Source: Gammaproteobacteria bacterium (lineage in GTDB: Bacteria; Pseudomonadota; Gammaproteobacteria; Eutrophobiales; Eutrophobiaceae). From it: a stretch of 64,000 nt of DNA. The stretch covers positions 1,015,881 through 1,079,880 of the forward strand of contig WLWS01000001.1 in assembly GCA_012103475.1 (NCBI GenBank), read 5' to 3'. This document shows, one piece after another, positions 17,554-26,932 of this stretch; position 1 is the first letter of the stretch; the number at the start of each line of letters is the position of its first letter. The notes under the pieces were generated by a model. It did no database searches. It had not been told where the DNA came from and worked only from the letters and a program-made list of their open reading frames with translations. The translations under genes and the position numbers were made by a program.

Positions 17554-19482
17554 TTAGTGATGCTGCTGATCGAGCCAGGCCTGAAACATCAGTACGTTCC
17601 ATAAAGGCCCTTTCCAGTTTCGCTGTCCACTTAGGTGTTCTTTCCATTTGCAATGAACCATAGCGGAATCAAGATAAGCTTGATCCTGTAAACGCTTTTC
17701 ATCAAGTAAATGTTCAGCCCAGTCACGCAAAGGGCCTTTAAGCCACTCTCCAATCGGGATCTTAAAACCGCGTTTTGGTCTTTCGAGCAGCGCTCGTGGT
17801 ACGTAGCGATAGAGCACCTGGCGTAGTAACCATTTGCGCTCCTGTGCCCTAATCTTCAGGTTCATTGGTAATGACCAGGCAAATTCTACGACTCGATGGT
17901 CAAGCAAAGGCGTTCGTGCTTCCAGAGACACTGCCATGCTGGCGCGGTCAACTTTGGTAAGAATATCATCTGGCAGGTAGTTCAAGGTATCCCAACATTG
18001 GAGTTTTTCAAGCGGATTGTTAAGTAGACTTGTTCTGGCGGCAGGCCATAGTTCTGAGCCAGAACGCTCTACTCGAAGAACAGGTGATTCAGAGTCATTC
18101 CATTCACTGATCAATTCCTGATAAATATTATCACTGTTGCCGTTGAGGATTCTGGCCAGATGATGAAGTTTATGACCGTAATAAGCATCAGTATTTTTTT
18201 CCCGGCCAAGCCAAATCAGAGAATCCCAACTGCCGGGGCTTAGAGTTCGTAAGACGGATATCAGAGTTTTCCGCAGGGGGCCATGAATCCGCTCACTCCA
18301 CTGGCGTAGAGTCTCGGCGCTTTGATAACGATTGTAGCCGGCAAACAATTCATCACCGCCATCGCCTGAGAGGGCAACGGTGACGTGTTCACTGGTCATT
18401 TTTGATACCAGAAAGGTGGGTATCTGTGAAGAATCGGCGAAAGGCTCATCATATATAGCAGGGAGAAGAGGGATCACCTCTCTGGTTTGCTCAGCGCCGA
18501 TATACAGCTCAGTATGTTCAGTGCCAAGATGTCGGGCAATAGCCTGTGCATGTTTTGACTCATCATAATCTGAGTTGTCAAAGCCAATGGTAAAAGTTTT
18601 GACTGATTGGCTGGCCTGCTCCTGCATCAGGGCAACGATGCTTGCTGAATCGAGACCACCAGATAGAAATGCGCCAAGTGGAACATCAGCGACCATTCTT
18701 CTGCCAACAGCGTCTTTAAGCAGATCATCAAGCTTATCGATTGCTGCTTTGTCGTCCAGTTGAAAAGGCCTGCTACGGCTCTGTTCAATAGTGCTGGAGA
18801 TATCCCAGTAAACGTAATTTCGTGGTTCCTGCCCGGCCTGTAGTGTGACTATCTGGCCGGGTTCAAGCTTGTAGATACCTTTGTAAATACTTTGAGGTGC
18901 CGGTATATAGCGGTAGCGCATGAATGCGGCAAGTGCATTCTCGTCTATTTTCTGTGTCCACCCGGGGTGTTCTCTAATAGCTTTTATTTCAGAGCCAAAC
19001 AGGAAAAGATTCTTGAAGGCACCCCAGTAAAGTGGCTTGATACCGAGCCGGTCACGCACAAGGGAAAGACTACGTTGCTGTCGATCCCAGAGAGCAAAAG
19101 CAAACATGCCATTCAGTTTTTTTACAGCTGCTTCAAGGCCCCATCTGGCGCAAGCTTCTAATACAACCTCAGTATCAGAATGGCCGCGAAAACGGGTATC
19201 TTGCAGTTCTTCCCGAATTTCGCGGGTGTTATAGACTTCTCCGTTATAAACGATGACGAAACGCTGGCAACTTGAAACCATCGGCTGCCTGCCGGTCGCA
19301 GACAAATCAATTATGGCCAGGCGACGAAAACCCAGCCCAACACCGGCGTCGACATCTGACCAGGTGTCGCCGTCATCCGGGCCACGATGGTTCAGACTGT
19401 TCGCCATTGCCAATGCAGTTTGTCGAATCCATGTGGCATCACCCGTATGGGTGCTATCAATAAAGCCTGCTATTCCACACAT
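17554..19482 (-). CDS. Asparagine synthase-type glutamine amidotransferase (AsnB family)
   Basis: 642 aa. The N-terminal class II glutaminase domain has the catalytic Cys2 in MCGIAGFID and the NHRGPDDGDTW motif. The synthetase domain has the PP-loop LSGGLDSASIVALM near residue 267 and an ALSGDGGDELFAGYNRY motif. Housekeeping AsnB is about 555 aa. This longer form is typical of copies in polysaccharide clusters, where they amidate sugars or aminoacyl groups. It shares strand and spacing with the glycerophosphotransferase-like gene, so I infer glycan amidation rather than bulk asparagine synthesis. Confidence 0.88.
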   Translation of the reverse strand: MCGIAGFIDSTHTGDATWIRQTALAMANSLNHRGPDDGDTWSDVDAGVGLGFRRLAIIDLSATGRQPMVSSCQRFVIVYNGEVYNTREIREELQDTRFRGHSDTEVVLEACARWGLEAAVKKLNGMFAFALWDRQQRSLSLVRDRLGIKPLYWGAFKNLFLFGSEIKAIREHPGWTQKIDENALAAFMRYRYIPAPQSIYKGIYKLEPGQIVTLQAGQEPRNYVYWDISSTIEQSRSRPFQLDDKAAIDKLDDLLKDAVGRRMVADVPLGAFLSGGLDSASIVALMQEQASQSVKTFTIGFDNSDYDESKHAQAIARHLGTEHTELYIGAEQTREVIPLLPAIYDEPFADSSQIPTFLVSKMTSEHVTVALSGDGGDELFAGYNRYQSAETLRQWSERIHGPLRKTLISVLRTLSPGSWDSLIWLGREKNTDAYYGHKLHHLARILNGNSDNIYQELISEWNDSESPVLRVERSGSELWPAARTSLLNNPLEKLQCWDTLNYLPDDILTKVDRASMAVSLEARTPLLDHRVVEFAWSLPMNLKIRAQERKWLLRQVLYRYVPRALLERPKRGFKIPIGEWLKGPLRDWAEHLLDEKRLQDQAYLDSAMVHCKWKEHLSGQRNWKGPLWNVLMFQAWLDQQHH

Positions 19483-19573
19483 AGGGCTGGTTTAATAACG
19501 AGAATTTGTGTCAGAAGACTATGAGGGATTGTGATCCTGTTTACTACAAGATTCAACCGTGAAAAAAAAGCGC

Positions 19574-20683
19574 CTAAATAGGATAGACTTTTGCGGGCTT
19601 TTCTAGGTGTAATTTCTGACCATTATTAATATATCCCGGGATAACAACCTGGTTATTACTTTCCTGAAGAACAATTTCTTCTGAACCTTTTAACACTGGG
19701 AAAGTGTCGCAGTTTTTGCATACTCCGGTATTTCGATTGCCTTCCAACAGCATTTTTCGTTTTGCCTGAAACTTTTTTGAATTCCAGATTGAATTCAAAT
19801 CTTTTTCCATTATATTGCCGTAAGTCTCCTGATAGTAGACATCGTTACAACACAAGTGAATCTCACCTTTATAATTCACATTAAACTGCATGAAAGGATA
19901 GGCGCAAAAACCACTTGCCTTTGATTCCTTTTTGTTCAGGGCTTGCCCACCGCGACTGGAGCGTACAATTTCTTTATTGATTTCATTGACCGTGACACTG
20001 TGAGTTTCAAAGTAGTTTGAGTTTTTGAAATCTTCAATAAACTTCTCAACCTTCCTGTTTCGTGCCGAGTTTGTATAGTAATGATCAACCATCAGCGAAT
20101 CGAGACCGGCATTCCACAATCTAACAGCCTGCTGAATATCCAGCAGGATACCATTGGTGTAAATTTCAATTTTTGCCTCGGGAAGATTTTTCTTAAGATG
20201 AGTGATAATTTCGGGGAGTCGTTTGTCAATCAAGGGATCATTATTATTGAATAATGATATTAGACCATTGAACTTTATTGCTTTCAGCTGACTGGTTATT
20301 TCATTTATAACGTCCCAACTCATGAACTCCTTGGGGCGGATGTCTGCAGCAGTGCTCGCTGGACAAAAATGACAGTCATTATTACAAAATGAGCAGGTTT
20401 CAATCTGGATCTGATGAAATAAAGGGCTTGGCTGCTGATGGATTTTTTCAAACACGGCTCTGAGCTTTGCTGTTCGTCGGCGCAGAAAGGGTGAACGCAA
20501 ACTAATAGTATAGGGTGCGAGGAAGGAATTACCCAGGTAGTTCTCCAGGCGTTTTTTCTTGATCTTTAACATTGGTTTGTAAGGAGTCGGATAGTGCAAC
20601 CGACTGTAAAAATGCTTGTTCTGGTGTCCTGTGTTAGTAGTTTCCGGATTTTCCAGAAAAAATAAAATCGGGTCAAGTATCAA
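19574..20683 (-). CDS. Radical SAM protein with SPASM-like C-terminal domain
   Basis: 369 aa. The radical SAM cluster motif is CNNDCHFC (CxxxCxxC) near residues 94-101, and a C-terminal SPASM-like region has FCAYPFMQFNVNYKGEIHLC, then NTGVCKNCDTF. These domains bind auxiliary Fe-S clusters and usually modify peptides or carbohydrates. The start may be TTG at 20683 or the internal ATG at 20572; neither has a clear ribosome-binding site. Placement beside the amidotransferase suggests a glycan or surface-peptide modification role, but no precursor peptide is visible nearby. Confidence 0.82.
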   Translation of the reverse strand: MILDPILFFLENPETTNTGHQNKHFYSRLHYPTPYKPMLKIKKKRLENYLGNSFLAPYTISLRSPFLRRRTAKLRAVFEKIHQQPSPLFHQIQIETCSFCNNDCHFCPASTAADIRPKEFMSWDVINEITSQLKAIKFNGLISLFNNNDPLIDKRLPEIITHLKKNLPEAKIEIYTNGILLDIQQAVRLWNAGLDSLMVDHYYTNSARNRKVEKFIEDFKNSNYFETHSVTVNEINKEIVRSSRGGQALNKKESKASGFCAYPFMQFNVNYKGEIHLCCNDVYYQETYGNIMEKDLNSIWNSKKFQAKRKMLLEGNRNTGVCKNCDTFPVLKGSEEIVLQESNNQVVIPGYINNGQKLHLEKPAKVYPI

Positions 20684-20719
20684 AAACTAAAATCCGATAA
20701 ACTAAGCCATCAGGGTCAA

Positions 20720-21097
20720 ATGATTGGGACTGTAAATATGAACAATCGGCTGGATGAAATTGTAGCAGAATCTCGAAAAAACGCGGAAACGAGAGGGCAC
20801 TCTTATCGAGCTATGGCCTTAAAGATGTACCCGTGGATTTGTGCAAAATGTGCCAGAGAGTTCAATCGGATGAACTTGCAGGAACTGACGGTGCACCATA
20901 AAGATCACAATCATGATAATAATCCCGCTGATGGCAGTAACTGGGAATTACTCTGTCTTTACTGCCATGACAATGAGCACAGGCGGCAGCTCGAAGCTGC
21001 AGCGAGTGAAAATAATGACGGTGCCTCATCGGCTGATGCCGGCTCAGGCAGTAAGCCTTTTGCCAATTTGAAGGAATTACTTGGCAATAGTGAATAA
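20720..21097 (+). CDS. yajD: HNH nuclease, YajD type
   Basis: 125-aa HNH endonuclease-fold protein. CAKCAREF and CLYCHDNEH give the two zinc-binding CxxC pairs, and LTVHHKDHNHDNNPADGSNW gives the HNH core with its catalytic histidine. The length and pattern match the YajD group found across gammaproteobacteria, whose role is unknown. The C-terminal ~35 residues are Ser/Ala/Gly-rich and low complexity. The internal ATG at 20738 is an alternative start. It is divergent from the radical SAM gene. Confidence 0.85.
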   Translation: MIGTVNMNNRLDEIVAESRKNAETRGHSYRAMALKMYPWICAKCAREFNRMNLQELTVHHKDHNHDNNPADGSNWELLCLYCHDNEHRRQLEAAASENNDGASSADAGSGSKPFANLKELLGNSE

Positions 21098-21168
21098 ATG
21101 CGGTCAGTACGGAAATTATTTTGTCTGCGTGTTAGAATTTTGCATGCTCAAGCTAGAAAAATAGATCA

Positions 21169-22947
21169 ATGAAAAAAGAAATACGCTTTGGCGATTTTGT
21201 CAGAGAAGTCGTGGTGCATCAGCAGCAGATCAGTTACAACGATCTGGCGCCTGCGGTGGAAATCAATGAGCATGGTGAGGAAACAATTGAAGCCACCCGC
21301 AGATATAAGATGCGTTCGGTTGATCTGTATCGAATTCTCAAACCCTATGTAAACATCCGTTTAATGGAACAGGTCAAAGCGGTTGTTCCGCTGGCTCTGT
21401 ATCTCGTCCTGTTTCAGGTTCTTATATTGAGACAGGGTATTACCGATTCGTGGTTGATAAGTGGCGGAATGATTTCCGTCATCATCGGCCTGATGTTTTT
21501 TATGGAAGGTTTGAAAGTCGGCCTGATGCCATTCGGCGAATCGATAGGAACGACCCTGCCAGCCAAATCGAAGTTGCCCGTTGTTATGATCATAGCGTTC
21601 ATTCTCGGTATTGGCGTGACCTTTGCTGAGCCCGCAATTGGTGCATTAAAAGCAGCCGGGTCTATTGTTGATGTTAATCAGGCACCTTATCTCTATGCCA
21701 TGTTGAATATTTATGCCAACACTATGGTGTTGATGGTAGGTATCGGCGTCGGCCTTGCGGCTGTGCTGGGCACACTGCGATTTCTCTATGGATGGAGTCT
21801 GAAACCACTGGTGTATTTGACTCTGGTACCAACCATTGCACTGACAATTTATTTTCAGTCTATTCCGGAATTATCGACGATACTTGGTCTTGCATGGGAT
21901 TGTGGTGCAGTAACAACCGGTCCGGTGACAGTACCATTGGTTCTTTCACTTGGAATAGGCATTGCCGCAGCAGCAGGTAAGGGAAATTCGTCATTATCTG
22001 GTTTTGGCATTGTCATGCTGGCCTCCCTGTTTCCAATTATCGCAGTGATGTTACTTGCACTTTATGTTTCAAGTGTCATTTCACCAGCGGAGATTATAAC
22101 GATTGCTAATAATACAGTTAACGATAATGCGATACTGCCGTGGTACGAGAGAACGCCTGGTCTTGAGGTTGTGCTTGGGATAAGGGCTATTGTTCCGTTG
22201 GTACTGTTTTTGATTTTCGTCATGGTAGTGGTTTTGAGGGAAAAAATTAACAAGAAACTCGATATTGCTTTTGGAATAACACTTTGCGTTTTAGGAATGA
22301 TTATTTTCAATGTAGGCTTAAGTTACGGTCTGGCTAAACTGGGTGGGCAATCTGGCGGACTGGTACCTTCCGCTTTTACACATATCGATGTGGTATTGAG
22401 TTCACCGCTTTATACCTTTGCCACCGGATTTTTTGTCGCCCTGTTGTTTGCCTGGTTCCTTGGCTTCGGTGCGACACTGGCTGAACCTGCTCTAAACGCT
22501 TTGGGAATGACTGTACAGAATCTTACCAATGGCGCATTTCGAAAATCCATGCTGATGTATGCCGTGTCACTGGGAGTAGGTACAGGAATTTCGCTTGGCG
22601 TGGTCAAGATTGTTTTTAATATTCCGATTGCCTATCTGCTTGTTCCCGGCTACCTGATTGCCGCGATACTGACGTATTTCTCTACGGAGGAGTTTGTCAA
22701 TATTGCCTGGGACAGCGCCGGCGTGACTACTGGTCCTGTCACCGTGCCACTGGTACTGGCGATGGGTCTTGGCTTTGGTAAAGCCGTTGGCGCTGTAGAA
22801 GGCTTTGGTATTCTTTCGATGGCATCCATTGGGCCCATCATTTTTGTACTGCTAACCGGCTTGTATATACAGTGGCGCATAAAACGTCGACATGAAATTG
22901 AGGATAAAGAACCGGAAATTGAACATGAAGAAGGACTGCCAATATGA
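21169..22947 (+). CDS. DUF1538 multi-pass membrane protein (internally duplicated)
   Basis: 592 aa with about 14 hydrophobic helices and two halves that repeat each other. GVTFAEPAIGALKAAGS and WDCGAVTTGPVTVPLVLS in half one correspond to GATLAEPALNALGMTV and WDSAGVTTGPVTVPLVLA in half two. The inverted or tandem repeat layout suggests a transporter or channel; the substrate is not known for DUF1538. The N-terminal ~65 residues are cytoplasmic and charged. Its stop overlaps the start of the first PII-like gene by four bases, so the trio is one operon. Confidence 0.88.
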   Translation: MKKEIRFGDFVREVVVHQQQISYNDLAPAVEINEHGEETIEATRRYKMRSVDLYRILKPYVNIRLMEQVKAVVPLALYLVLFQVLILRQGITDSWLISGGMISVIIGLMFFMEGLKVGLMPFGESIGTTLPAKSKLPVVMIIAFILGIGVTFAEPAIGALKAAGSIVDVNQAPYLYAMLNIYANTMVLMVGIGVGLAAVLGTLRFLYGWSLKPLVYLTLVPTIALTIYFQSIPELSTILGLAWDCGAVTTGPVTVPLVLSLGIGIAAAAGKGNSSLSGFGIVMLASLFPIIAVMLLALYVSSVISPAEIITIANNTVNDNAILPWYERTPGLEVVLGIRAIVPLVLFLIFVMVVVLREKINKKLDIAFGITLCVLGMIIFNVGLSYGLAKLGGQSGGLVPSAFTHIDVVLSSPLYTFATGFFVALLFAWFLGFGATLAEPALNALGMTVQNLTNGAFRKSMLMYAVSLGVGTGISLGVVKIVFNIPIAYLLVPGYLIAAILTYFSTEEFVNIAWDSAGVTTGPVTVPLVLAMGLGFGKAVGAVEGFGILSMASIGPIIFVLLTGLYIQWRIKRRHEIEDKEPEIEHEEGLPI

Positions 22948-23324
22948 GTAAGAAAGAAATCACCATTTTGACGGACGTCTCATTGGTTACCTGTGTTGTG
23001 CAGCGTGGTAAAGCTGACGATGTTGTTAAAGCGGCGCAGGAAGTCGGTGCTCAGGGTGCGACCGTATATTATGCCCGCGGCAGCGGTATCCGTGAAAGTC
23101 TGGGTATACTCGGTCTCGCTATCGACGTTGAAAAAGAGGCAATAAATATTCTTGTTGCAAATGATCAGATAGATCGCATTTTTGAGAAAATGTATCTTGC
23201 CGGTCAACTCGATACACCGGGCATGGGCATAATGTATGTGACGCCGCTGGAGAAGGCAGCCACCTATATACCGCATGAAATCGTGGAAAGGCTGGCGAAA
23301 CCGGTTGTCGGCCCCGCAAGCTGA
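22944..23324 (+). CDS. PII-like signalling protein 1 (GlnB superfamily)
   Basis: 126-aa trimeric PII-fold protein by pattern: an opening beta strand with SLVTCVVQRGKADDVVKAAQ, a T-loop region TVYYARGSGIRESLG, and a C-terminal GMGIMYVTPLEKAATYIP. The canonical PII uridylylation-site context is not conserved, so it is PII-like rather than GlnB/GlnK. Coupled by ATGA overlap to the DUF1538 gene. By analogy with GlnK-AmtB and SbtB-SbtA, it probably gates that membrane protein in response to nucleotide or metabolite levels; this is inference. Confidence 0.82.
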   Translation: MSKKEITILTDVSLVTCVVQRGKADDVVKAAQEVGAQGATVYYARGSGIRESLGILGLAIDVEKEAINILVANDQIDRIFEKMYLAGQLDTPGMGIMYVTPLEKAATYIPHEIVERLAKPVVGPAS

Positions 23325-23332
23325 AGGTTTGA

Positions 23333-23671
23333 GTGATGACAGAACCACATAAACTTATCTCCTGCATACTACCAAAAGGTGTTGCCCTTGATGTGGAGAG
23401 AAAGCTAAAGGAAGTTCACAATATTTTGTCTGCCAATGTTGGCAGTGCCAGAGGAGTGGGTAAAATCACCCCATTGGCATACCGGGGCATTGCCGGACAA
23501 GCGGAAAAAGAAATTCTCTCTGTCGAGGTGTTGGCCGATATGGCAGATGAAATTTTCGAATTTATCTATGAGGAAGCAAATATAGACAGACCACACGGTG
23601 GCATTATGTACATGCACCCGCTGTCCAGAACAACGATTTATAAACTGCCTGACATACCTGAAGAAGACTAG
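23333..23671 (+). CDS. PII-like signalling protein 2 (GlnB superfamily)
   Basis: 112 aa, eight bases after the first PII-like gene. It shares the C-terminal pattern (IDRPHGGIMYMHPLSRTTIY compared with the GMGIMYVTPL region of its neighbour) and the ferredoxin-like strand order. The T-loop section differs (NVGSARGVGKITPLAYRGIA). It therefore looks like a diverged paralogue, giving the DUF1538 protein two possible regulators or one hetero-oligomeric regulator. It ends one base before the stop of the convergent amidohydrolase gene. Confidence 0.78.
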   Translation: MMTEPHKLISCILPKGVALDVERKLKEVHNILSANVGSARGVGKITPLAYRGIAGQAEKEILSVEVLADMADEIFEFIYEEANIDRPHGGIMYMHPLSRTTIYKLPDIPEED

Positions 23672-23672
23672 C

Positions 23673-25394
23673 TTAGTTCAAGTCGCCATTATCAAAAAAA
23701 TCAACACCGGCAAAAATTGTGCGCATCACTTTCGTGTCGGGGAGGTCCTCAATATCGCAAATCAGAGGGTTTCGATCAACAATGGTTATATCAGCATTAT
23801 TTCCTTTCGCGATAGTACCTACGTCTGACCAGCCAATTGCTTTTGCGGCATCTCTTGTCCACATGAGCAGAGCTTCCTCGCGACTGATAGCCTGACCGGC
23901 GTTCAGGTTTCTATGGCCGCTTACTGCAAATTCACAGGTTTGTGCGAGCTGAATTTGCTCGAACACATTCCTCGGCCCCCAGTCGGTTCCACAACCAACG
24001 GTCAGGCCCTTGTCGAGCAGTCGTCTGAGCGGAATCAGATCCTTCCAGGTGTGTTTACCAATACGTTCAGCATAATAATCACCTTTACCCCAATGAAAAC
24101 CCTTACAAGTGGTGACGTTCATACCATAGTCGGCGTAACGTTCAGCATCGTGTTCATTCATAAGGATGGCATGCTGTAAAATCCATTCGCGCTTTCTGAT
24201 TTCTTCTTTGTCATGTTTCTTTATTGAGTCAAAAAAATCATCATGATCTTTTGCGGTTGCCGCAAGGACATTCATGCGCAGTCCGTGTTCCATGCAGAAA
24301 TCGATAGCCTGTTCTTCAACCCACTTCGGCAGAAATTCATAGCCGTAGGTGAGTTCACCGTAAGGGTTTTTAAATGGTTCGTAGAGATTGATAAATCCGG
24401 CACCGCAGGGGCCCGAGCGGGCGACAGTTATTCCGTTGTGTCGAAAAAACTCATTGCCGGTGTCCATCAGCGATAATGACAACTCCAGACGTGCCTGTAT
24501 TTCTTCCGGTGTTGGCCGATAGTGAGGGTGAAACGCCATATCAGCCGCTTCAAGAGAGGTCAGGACCCGACAACTCATGGCATGCTCGCTATTCAGCTTC
24601 TGGTAGGCACTGATATGTTCCGGTTCCATGACGTGACTTTCGTAAATAGTAGTCACTCCTTTTGCATTCATGTCGGCCATACCGGCGCGGCCGCCGAACT
24701 CCCAGATTTCATCCGGCGGCAGTGGTAGTTTGTCCCAAATCTGCATCCAGAAAGGATCGTGTGTGTAATAGTTTGTGACCGAACCCCGGATGATTCCCGT
24801 TAATTCGTCATGCACATCTCGGTCAATCCAGACATCACAGACCCGCTTTGGTGTATGCCAGGATAAGCCCAAAGTCTGCAAAGCCATGCTGTTCATGGCT
24901 ACTACATTGGGCAGTATCGGTGCCCAGGCCTGAATCATTACCGGGTGGTCAGCACTGGCTTTATCCAGTATCTGCTTTTCCGGCAGACGGCCTTCTTTCA
25001 GATCGCGATAGGAACGATGGTGGAAATAATGTGCCTCACCAACCGGTGTACACATTATCCACTGGCCTTTCGGGGTGTTGGCGGCGCGCTCCTTTATTCG
25101 TTGCACAATATCGTCGTGGTCAATTGCGTCGCTGAGGTCTACCATTGCCAGCGCAATAGTAGAGAAGTGCATGGCGTGAGGATGAGTGTCGACCAGACCG
25201 GGTATTATCGTGGCGCCGTCAACATTGGTTTGACGGGTGTTCTTACCAGCCTGAGATTTCAGCTCATCGAGCGCGCCGACTGCGACGATGCGTCTGTTTT
25301 CCAGCAACACAGCTTCCTGAGCTGCCGTGCTACCGTCACAGACCAGTACATCACCACCGAATATTAGCTGTCGATCCGATTCTGTTTCGCTCAT
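23673..25394 (-). CDS. Amidohydrolase, YtcJ-like (amidohydrolase 3 family)
   Basis: 573-aa metal-dependent hydrolase of the TIM-barrel amidohydrolase superfamily. An N-terminal composite sheet region leads to LVDTHPHAMHFSTIALAMVD, giving the first HxH metal ligands near residue 70. HAILMNEHD and CGTDWGPRN supply later ligands, and the C-terminal NADITIVDRNPL closes the beta-sandwich. No signal peptide is seen, so it is cytoplasmic. The substrate is probably an N-acyl or cyclic amide but cannot be fixed. Convergent with the PII-like gene. Confidence 0.85.
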   Translation of the reverse strand: MSETESDRQLIFGGDVLVCDGSTAAQEAVLLENRRIVAVGALDELKSQAGKNTRQTNVDGATIIPGLVDTHPHAMHFSTIALAMVDLSDAIDHDDIVQRIKERAANTPKGQWIMCTPVGEAHYFHHRSYRDLKEGRLPEKQILDKASADHPVMIQAWAPILPNVVAMNSMALQTLGLSWHTPKRVCDVWIDRDVHDELTGIIRGSVTNYYTHDPFWMQIWDKLPLPPDEIWEFGGRAGMADMNAKGVTTIYESHVMEPEHISAYQKLNSEHAMSCRVLTSLEAADMAFHPHYRPTPEEIQARLELSLSLMDTGNEFFRHNGITVARSGPCGAGFINLYEPFKNPYGELTYGYEFLPKWVEEQAIDFCMEHGLRMNVLAATAKDHDDFFDSIKKHDKEEIRKREWILQHAILMNEHDAERYADYGMNVTTCKGFHWGKGDYYAERIGKHTWKDLIPLRRLLDKGLTVGCGTDWGPRNVFEQIQLAQTCEFAVSGHRNLNAGQAISREEALLMWTRDAAKAIGWSDVGTIAKGNNADITIVDRNPLICDIEDLPDTKVMRTIFAGVDFFDNGDLN

Positions 25395-25469
25395 GATTCT
25401 TCATCCTCCAAGCTTTAAACGCCAGTCTAAGGTAACATATTGTCATTATCCGGATTAGTAGAAAAGATC

Positions 25470-26680
25470 ATGAATAATGGGGCAATAGACCGAGACGCAC
25501 GTTCTTACCGTCTGACTAATATTGATATGTTACGAGGTCTGGTGATAGTCATCATGGCTTTGGATCACGTACGCGATTTTTTTATGACTGGAGGCGTTCA
25601 GGATCCCATGTCGCAGACTGATGTCAGCCCGGGCCTGTATTTTACCCGCTGGGTGACACATTTTTGCGCACCGGTATTTGTTTATCTGGCCGGAACTTCC
25701 GTCGGCCTGATGGCAGAACGTAAATCCTCTAACGAACTTGCCGCTTTCGTATTCAAACGCGGGGTTTGGCTGGTTTTCGTTGAAGTCGCGATTATTTCGA
25801 CTGCAGTGACATTCAGTCCTTTCGGTGAGGCCGCTATGGGTGGCATGACCATTACCATTTTGCAGGTTATCTGGGTGCTGGGCATCGGCATGATGGTATT
25901 GGCGGGAGCTCAGTATCTCGGTGAAAAATTTTGTCTTTTCAGTGGTCTGTTTATCATTCTTGCTCACAATCTGCTGGATACTGTCTGGCCTTCCGGCAGT
26001 ATTTCGAGTGGCATGGATCCGCTCTGGTTTGGTTTACACACCCAAAGCAGTAGCATTGTTCCACCCTTCCTGATTATTACTATTTACCCCCTGATTCCCT
26101 GGCTTGGCATCATATCATACTGCTAGGTTATGGCAGTGCTTTCATATTCAAAATGGAAGCGCAGTTAAGAGATCGATTTTTACTACGCGCCGGCATCGGC
26201 TTCATTGTCCTGTTTATTATTTTACGATTTGCCGGAATGTACGGCGAAGCCAATCCATGGCAAACACAGGAAGCCGGATTAATGGCAACGTTTTTTGACT
26301 TTATGAATGTCAGTAAGTATCCACCCAGCCTGCTTTTTACACTGATTACGCTTGGGCCGATGGCAATAATTTGCTCACTCGCCGATAAATGGCAGGGCTG
26401 GTGGAAAGAGACATTGGTTATGTTTGGGCGTGTTCCCTTTGCGTTTTACGTTGCGCATTTTTACCTTATTCATGTTTTAGCAATTGCCTTTGGTGTCATG
26501 CAGGGCTTTAAAGCGGCGCAGTTCATGCACGTATTCTTTCTGTTTCCTGAAGGCTATGGAACTGGTCTGTCCGGTGTCTACATCGTCTGGCTGGGTGTTT
26601 TGCTCATTCTCTATCCCTTCTGTCATTGGGTTGCAAATGTAAAGCGAAAACGAAAGGACTGGTGGTTGAGTTATCTGTAG
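25470..26680 (+). pseudogene. DUF1624-type acyltransferase-like membrane protein, frameshifted
   Basis: The first frame runs from ATG 25470 (TTG at 25440 is possible): NIDMLRGLVIVIMALDHVRD is the DUF1624/heparan-alpha-glucosaminide N-acetyltransferase-like opening. It reads PLIPWLGI and then ends at a TAG at 26124-26126. The continuation is in another frame: ILLGYGSAFIFKMEAQLRDR up to 26680. The switch point contains ATCAT twice in tandem at 26109-26118; removing one copy restores one frame of about 400 aa with WLGIILLGYG. So a 5-bp duplication breaks the gene. Ten or so helices are present across both parts. Confidence 0.85.
26109..26118 (+). repeat. 5-bp tandem duplication (ATCAT x2) causing the frameshift
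   Basis: ATCATATCAT; deleting one unit joins the two coding frames of the DUF1624 gene. Confidence 0.8.
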
Positions 26681-26932
26681 TTCTTTTCAGTTGGGAACCA
26701 GAATGTAAAGTTGGGGGGACTCTTGGTGATGTCTATTTCCTCACGTCGCTGATTGCACTCCCGGATATTCAGCCTGAAAAGGTTTATTAACAGGAACCAC
26801 ACTGGGAATTTTCATGTTTAACCATCCTGCCTATAATCCAGACATCTATTTGAATCTTATGTAAAGCCTGTCCCACATATAGGAACACTTAAGATCGGAG
26901 CATAAGCGATTAACTTTCTTTAGGAGAGCAAC

